Below are positions 60,201 through 64,000 of a stretch of 64,000 nt of DNA, in pieces; positions within the stretch are counted from its first letter, which is position 1, and every line of letters begins with the position of its first letter. The position numbers and the translations under genes are program-made. The notes beneath the pieces were generated by a model. The model worked only from the letters and a program-made list of their open reading frames with translations, did no database searches and was not told the origin of the DNA. Origin of the DNA: Pseudoroseomonas cervicalis (GTDB taxonomy: Bacteria > Pseudomonadota > Alphaproteobacteria > Acetobacterales > Acetobacteraceae); the NCBI RefSeq assembly GCF_030818485.1, contig NZ_JAUTAJ010000004.1, positions 1,777,001 through 1,841,000 of the forward strand. The letters run 5' to 3'.

Positions 60201-60231
60201 ACCCCCATCTTTTTTCTGTCCGTCGGGCGGC

Positions 60232-60690
60232 TCAGCCGCCGAGCGCGGCCTTCACCAGCGGGCCGGCCTTGGACATGTCCATGGTGGCGGCGTGCTTCGC
60301 CTTCAGCACCGCCATCACCTTGCCCATCTCCTTGACCGAGGCCGCGCCGCTCTCGGCCACCGCATCGGCCACCGCCTGCCGCATCGCCGCCTCGTCCATC
60401 TGCTGCGGCAAGAAGCCCTCGATCACGGCGATCTCGGCGGATTCCTTCTCGGCCAGCTCCTGACGCCCCCCCTGGGCATACATCTCCACACTCTCGCGGC
60501 GGGACTTCACCATGCCGCGCAGCATGGCCACGATCTGCTCCTCCGGCACCTGGTCCACACCCGAAGGCCGGGCGGCGATGTCGGTGTCCTTCAGCTTGGC
60601 TATGATCATGCGGATGGTGGAGGTGCGGGCCGCATCCTTGGCGAGCATCGCCGCCTTCAGCTCCGCGGTGAAGCGTTCGCGCAGGGTCAT
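60232..60690 (-). CDS. yqeY: GatB/YqeY domain protein
   Basis: The 152-residue helical protein matches the YqeY family, related to the tail domain of GatB (aspartyl/glutamyl-tRNA amidotransferase). The pattern LRERFTAELKAAMLAKDAARTSTIRMIIAKLKDTDIAA, EEQIVAMLRGMVKSRRESVEMYAQGGRQELAEKESAEIAVIEGFLPQQM and SVKEMGKVMAVLKAKH is typical. The role is not established; a tRNA-related function is usually proposed. It sits upstream of dnaG-rpoD and is divergent from the carA gene. Confidence 0.92.
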   Translation of the reverse strand: MTLRERFTAELKAAMLAKDAARTSTIRMIIAKLKDTDIAARPSGVDQVPEEQIVAMLRGMVKSRRESVEMYAQGGRQELAEKESAEIAVIEGFLPQQMDEAAMRQAVADAVAESGAASVKEMGKVMAVLKAKHAATMDMSKAGPLVKAALGG

Positions 60691-60781
60691 CTCACTCTCC
60701 TCTCGGGTTGCGCCGTATAAAGCGGCTCCGCCCGCCTTCCGCCAGGGGAAGGCAGAGGGAAGCGCCGGAACAGCCTCCCCC

Positions 60782-60795
60782 GGAAAATTTTTCCC
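60782..60795. promoter_or_regulatory. palindrome 1 upstream of the HTH-carA gene
   Basis: GGAAAA-TTTTTCC(C) is a near-perfect inverted repeat between yqeY and carA. It resembles the second site at 60819-60833 in the same orientation, with 37 bases between starts. It may be an operator; the bound protein is not known. Confidence 0.45.
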
Positions 60796-60818
60796 AGACC
60801 GCAGAAAAACCTTGTCCT

Positions 60819-60833
60819 GGGAAATTTCTTCCC
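60819..60833. promoter_or_regulatory. palindrome 2 upstream of the HTH-carA gene
   Basis: GGGAAATTTCTTCCC is a near-perfect inverted repeat overlapping the ribosome-binding region just before the ATG at 60836. With the copy at 60782-60795 it makes a twin-site arrangement. Confidence 0.45.
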
Positions 60834-60835
60834 AC

Positions 60836-62236
60836 ATGAGTCCTCCCATGCGGTCCGTGGAAGACATCATCGCCCTGATGGGCGGCCCTGAGGCGGTGGC
60901 CGAGCGCTGCGGCGTCGGCACCGAGGCGGTGCGCAAATGGCGCCAGGCGCGCGCCATTCCCGCCAAGCACTGGCCGGCGATCATCGCCGCCACCGGCCTG
61001 TCCCTGGCCGAACTCAGCCCTTCCGCCCCGCCTTCCGAACCGAGCCCGGAGACGCGCATGTCCGCCCCTGCCCCGCAGACCGACCAGCCGCCCGCCGGCG
61101 CCACCGCCGCCCTGGTCCTGGGTGACGGCACCGTCTTCTGGGGCCTGGGCTTCGGCGCCCACACCACCAGCACCGGCGAGATCTGCTTCAACACCGGCAT
61201 GACGGGCTATCAGGAAACCCTGACCGACCCCTCCTATGCCGGGCAGATCATCACCTTCACCTTCCCGCATATCGGCAATGTCGGCGCAAATGCCGAGGAT
61301 GTGGAGAGCATCACCCCCGCCGCCCGCGGCCTGGTGGTGAAGCTGGACCTGACCGAGCCCGCCAATTACCGCGCCACGCGGCATCTGGATGCCTGGCTGA
61401 AGAGCTACGGCATCCCGGGCATCGCCGGCATCGACACCCGCGCGCTGACCGCCCGCATCCGTGATGGCGGCGCGCCGAACGGCGTGCTGGCCTTTCCCGG
61501 CGATGGCCGCTTCGACCTGCCCGCGCTGAAGGCGCAGGCCGCCGGCTGGCCGGGGCTGGAGGGCATGGACCTGGCCAAGGAAGTGACCTGCCGCCAGTCC
61601 TACAACTGGAGCGAGGGGCTCTGGGCCTGGGGCCAGGGCTATGCCAAGGCGCCCGCCAAGGCCCACAAGGTCGTCGCCATCGATTACGGCGCCAAGCACA
61701 ACATCCTGCGCTGCCTGGCCGATGCCGGCTGCGACGTGACCGTGCTGCCCGCCACCGCGACCGCCGAGGAGATCCTGGCCCAGAACCCGGATGGCGTGTT
61801 CCTGTCCAATGGCCCCGGCGACCCGGCGGCGACCGGCACCTATGCCGTGCCGGCCATCCAGGGCGTGCTGGCCTCCGGCAAGCCGGTCTTCGGCATCTGC
61901 CTCGGGCACCAGCTGCTGGCGCTGGCGCTGGGCGGCAAGACCTTCAAGCTGGATCGCGGCCATCGCGGCGCCAACCAGCCGGTGAAGGACCTGGCCACCG
62001 GCCGGGTCGAGATCACCAGCCAGAATCACGGCTTCGCGGTGGATGAGAAATCCCTGCCGGAGAGCGTGAAGGTCACGCACATCTCGCTGTTCGACGGCTC
62101 GAATGAGGGCATCGCGGCGACCGACCGCCCGGCCTTCTCCGTGCAGTACCACCCGGAGGCCAGCCCCGGCCCCTCCGACAGCCACTATCTCTTCCGTCGC
62201 TTTGTCGAGATGATCGAGAAGCACAAGGCGGCCTGA
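60836..62236 (+). CDS. carA: Carbamoyl-phosphate synthase small subunit with N-terminal HTH extension
   Basis: CarA is the glutaminase subunit that feeds ammonia to CarB for arginine and pyrimidine synthesis. The core runs from ALVLGDGTVFWGLGFGAHTTSTGE, through the class I amidotransferase domain with nucleophile Cys (GICLGHQLLALAL; 281 counting from ATG 61058), to YHPEASPGP. The 74 residues before ATG 61058 are in frame with no stop. They form a compact helix-turn-helix-like domain, GGPEAVAERCGVGTEAVRKW followed by RQARAIPAKHWPAIIAATG. Either the fusion is real (466 residues) or carA starts at 61058 (392 residues, normal) behind an in-frame leader ORF without its own stop. Confidence 0.85.
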   Translation: MSPPMRSVEDIIALMGGPEAVAERCGVGTEAVRKWRQARAIPAKHWPAIIAATGLSLAELSPSAPPSEPSPETRMSAPAPQTDQPPAGATAALVLGDGTVFWGLGFGAHTTSTGEICFNTGMTGYQETLTDPSYAGQIITFTFPHIGNVGANAEDVESITPAARGLVVKLDLTEPANYRATRHLDAWLKSYGIPGIAGIDTRALTARIRDGGAPNGVLAFPGDGRFDLPALKAQAAGWPGLEGMDLAKEVTCRQSYNWSEGLWAWGQGYAKAPAKAHKVVAIDYGAKHNILRCLADAGCDVTVLPATATAEEILAQNPDGVFLSNGPGDPAATGTYAVPAIQGVLASGKPVFGICLGHQLLALALGGKTFKLDRGHRGANQPVKDLATGRVEITSQNHGFAVDEKSLPESVKVTHISLFDGSNEGIAATDRPAFSVQYHPEASPGPSDSHYLFRRFVEMIEKHKAA

Positions 62237-62269
62237 GCAACCGGCCGCCCTGCCCAGGGAGAGAGACGG

Positions 62270-63031
62270 ATGACAGGGATGTTCGACCTGACCGGGCGCG
62301 TCGCGCTCGTCACCGGCGGCAATGGCGGCATCGGCCTCGGCATGGCCCGTGGCCTGGCCGCCTGCGGCGCGCGCATCGCCGTGGTCGGCCGCAATGCCGA
62401 GAAGAACGCGGCGGCCGTGGCGGCGCTGGGCGGTGAGGCGTTTGCCATCGCCGCCGACCTGACGCCGGCCGAGGCCCCCGCCGCCGCCCTGGCGCAGGTG
62501 CTGGAGCGCACCGGCGGGCAGCTCGACATCCTGGTCAACAATGCCGGCACCAATATCCGCCGCCTGCCGCAGGACGTGACCGACGCCGAATGGGCGACGG
62601 TGATGGACACCAACCTGACCAGCGTCATGCGCCTGACCCGCGCCGCCTATCCGGCGCTGAAGGCGAGCGGCCGGGGCCGGGTGATCTGCATCGGCTCGAT
62701 GATGTCGATCTTCGGCCTGCCGCTCTCCCCCGCCTATGGCGCCAGCAAGGGCGCCATCGTGCAGTATGTGCGCAATCTGGCGGTGGCCTGGGGGCCGGAT
62801 GGCATCACCGCCAACGCCATCCTGCCCGGCTGGATCGAGACCGACCTGACCGCCGGCGCCAAGCGCGACATCCCGACGCTGAACGACAACGTGCTGGCCC
62901 GCACGCCGCAGAAGCGCTGGGGGCAGCCCGCCGATTTCGCCGGCATCGCCGCCTTCCTGGCCAGCGATGCGGCGACCTTCGTCACCGGCACCGCCATCCC
63001 GGTGGATGGCGGCATGTCGGTGCACGGCTGA
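62270..63031 (+). CDS. Short-chain dehydrogenase/reductase (SDR)
   Basis: The 253-residue classical SDR has the cofactor loop VTGGNGGIGLGMARGL (about 15-30), the structural NNAG motif (ILVNNAGTNIRR), the catalytic Ser near ICIGSMMS, and Y-x-x-x-K in SPAYGASKGAIVQYV. It ends in SDAATFVTGTAIPVDGGMS. It resembles gluconate/2-deoxygluconate 3-dehydrogenases of the KduD type, but the substrate is a guess. It starts 33 bases after carA on the same strand and may be co-transcribed with it. Confidence 0.88.
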   Translation: MTGMFDLTGRVALVTGGNGGIGLGMARGLAACGARIAVVGRNAEKNAAAVAALGGEAFAIAADLTPAEAPAAALAQVLERTGGQLDILVNNAGTNIRRLPQDVTDAEWATVMDTNLTSVMRLTRAAYPALKASGRGRVICIGSMMSIFGLPLSPAYGASKGAIVQYVRNLAVAWGPDGITANAILPGWIETDLTAGAKRDIPTLNDNVLARTPQKRWGQPADFAGIAAFLASDAATFVTGTAIPVDGGMSVHG

Positions 63032-63039
63032 GCCTGCCC

Positions 63040-63673
63040 ATGCTGCCCACCGCCACCCTGCTGACCTTCTCCCTGCTCGCGCTCGGCCTGGCGGTGACGC
63101 CGGGGCCGAACATGCTCTATCTGGTCTCGCGCTCCGTGGCGCAGGGGCCGCGCGCGGGGCTGGTGTCGCTGGCCGGGTGCCAGGCGGGCAGCCTGCTGAT
63201 CATGCTGGGCGCGGCGGCGGGCGTCACCGCCGCCCTGCTCGCCATCCCCTATGCCTATGACGTGCTGCGGCTGGGCGGTGCGGCCTATCTGCTCTGGCTC
63301 GCTTGGCAGAGCATCCGCCCCGGTGGCCAGCCGCTCTTCGCCCCGCGGCCGCTGCCGGCGGAGCGCGACGGCAAGCTGTTCGCCGTCGGCATGGCCACCG
63401 CCCTGCTGAACCCCAAGGTGGCGATCTTCTACGTCGCCGTCATGCCGCCCTTCATGGACCCGGCCCTGGGCTCGCTGTTCTGGCAGGGCGTGACGCTGGG
63501 CCTGGGTGCAGATCACGGTCGCGACGCTGGCGGATGCGCTGCTGGTGCTGGGTGCCGGCAGCGTCGCCCGCTTCTTCTTCCGCCGCCCGCGGTGGGCGGC
63601 GCTGCAACGCTGGATCATGGGCGGCGCGCTGGGAGGGCTGGCGGTCAGCCTGGCCCTGCAGAGCCGGCGATGA
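63040..63673 (+). pseudogene. LysE/RhtB-type amino-acid exporter gene, frameshifted as read
   Basis: Frame one encodes LTFSLLALGLAVTPGPNMLYLVSRSVAQGPRAG, the LysE-family signature, and runs through LLNPKVAIFYVAVMPPFMDP to LFWQGVTLGL. The frame then changes. The continuation VQITVATLADALLVLGAGSVARFFFRRP...IMGGALGGLAVSLALQ, the expected last membrane segments, ends at 63673. Removing one G in CTGGGTG at 63504-63506 gives a normal 210-residue six-helix protein. Eight bases separate it from the SDR gene. The substrate is unknown. As with lpxC and mlaC, error is likelier than decay. Confidence 0.83.
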
Positions 63674-63777
63674 CGCTGCCCCCTCGCCCCTGAGCCTTCC
63701 TTCTCCGAACCGATTTCCTTCGCGGCCCGCCGGCCGGCCTCACACCCCGGCCCGCCCAACCGAATGAGCGACCTGAC

Positions 63778-64000
<223 letters not shown>

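Overview
The window is a high-GC, gene-dense bacterial chromosome segment of alphaproteobacterial type. The evidence is an rnpB gene next to a full dcw cell-wall/division cluster, the yqeY-dnaG-rpoD order, an XRE/MmyB-type regulator, a DUF1127 protein, and heavy Ala/Pro tails on division proteins. The overall style suggests Acetobacteraceae (Roseomonas-like), but that genus call is inference. I see no phage, insertion sequence, CRISPR array or obvious genomic island.

Layout: RNase P RNA (93-512) precedes a compact dcw cluster on the + strand (800-20030): mraZ-rsmH-ftsL-ftsI-murE-murF-mraY-murD-ftsW-murG-murC-murB-ddl-ftsQ-ftsA-ftsZ. Most junctions are 1-14 base overlaps and a strong terminator follows ftsZ. 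Then come lpxC (frameshifted as read), bamD and recN, facing a lone TRAP substrate-binding protein gene. ligA is convergent with a pepP-type peptidase/hydrolase pair. A DUF1127 gene is followed by a C-rich hairpin and terminator that resemble the alphaproteobacterial 'cuckoo' sRNA arrangement. A minus-strand trio (pentapeptide protein, UvrD/PcrA helicase, PrmA) follows.

From 34.7 to 46 kb there are an SBF-type transporter, metF, mlaA, mlaC (frameshifted), a methyltransferase and a polyamine-type ABC transporter operon (ATPase, binding protein, two permeases, the first frameshifted). A two-gene membrane/DUF1330 unit is divergent from an XRE regulator over a near-perfect palindrome. From 46 to 58 kb there are a GNAT protein, the ABC-F factor EttA, a MASE1-GGDEF cyclase, a CAU tRNA, a secreted MetX-like hydrolase, inorganic pyrophosphatase, a glycosyltransferase-like protein, a chemoreceptor, another GNAT protein and rpoD. 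dnaG and yqeY follow. On the + strand the window closes with carA carrying an in-frame helix-turn-helix extension, an SDR, a LysE-type exporter (frameshifted) and the start of carB.

Most of the genes are housekeeping: peptidoglycan precursor synthesis and divisome assembly, outer-membrane biogenesis (lpxC, bamD, mlaA/C), replication and repair (recN, ligA, uvrD, dnaG), transcription (rpoD) and pyrimidine/arginine precursor supply (car). Four well-conserved genes each show one single-base-type frameshift, and one of them is essential. This points to residual sequencing errors more than to gene decay. The most interesting signals are the HTH-CarA extension with two palindromes just upstream, the DUF1127-linked C-loop RNA, the XRE operator, and several unusual low-complexity protein segments.
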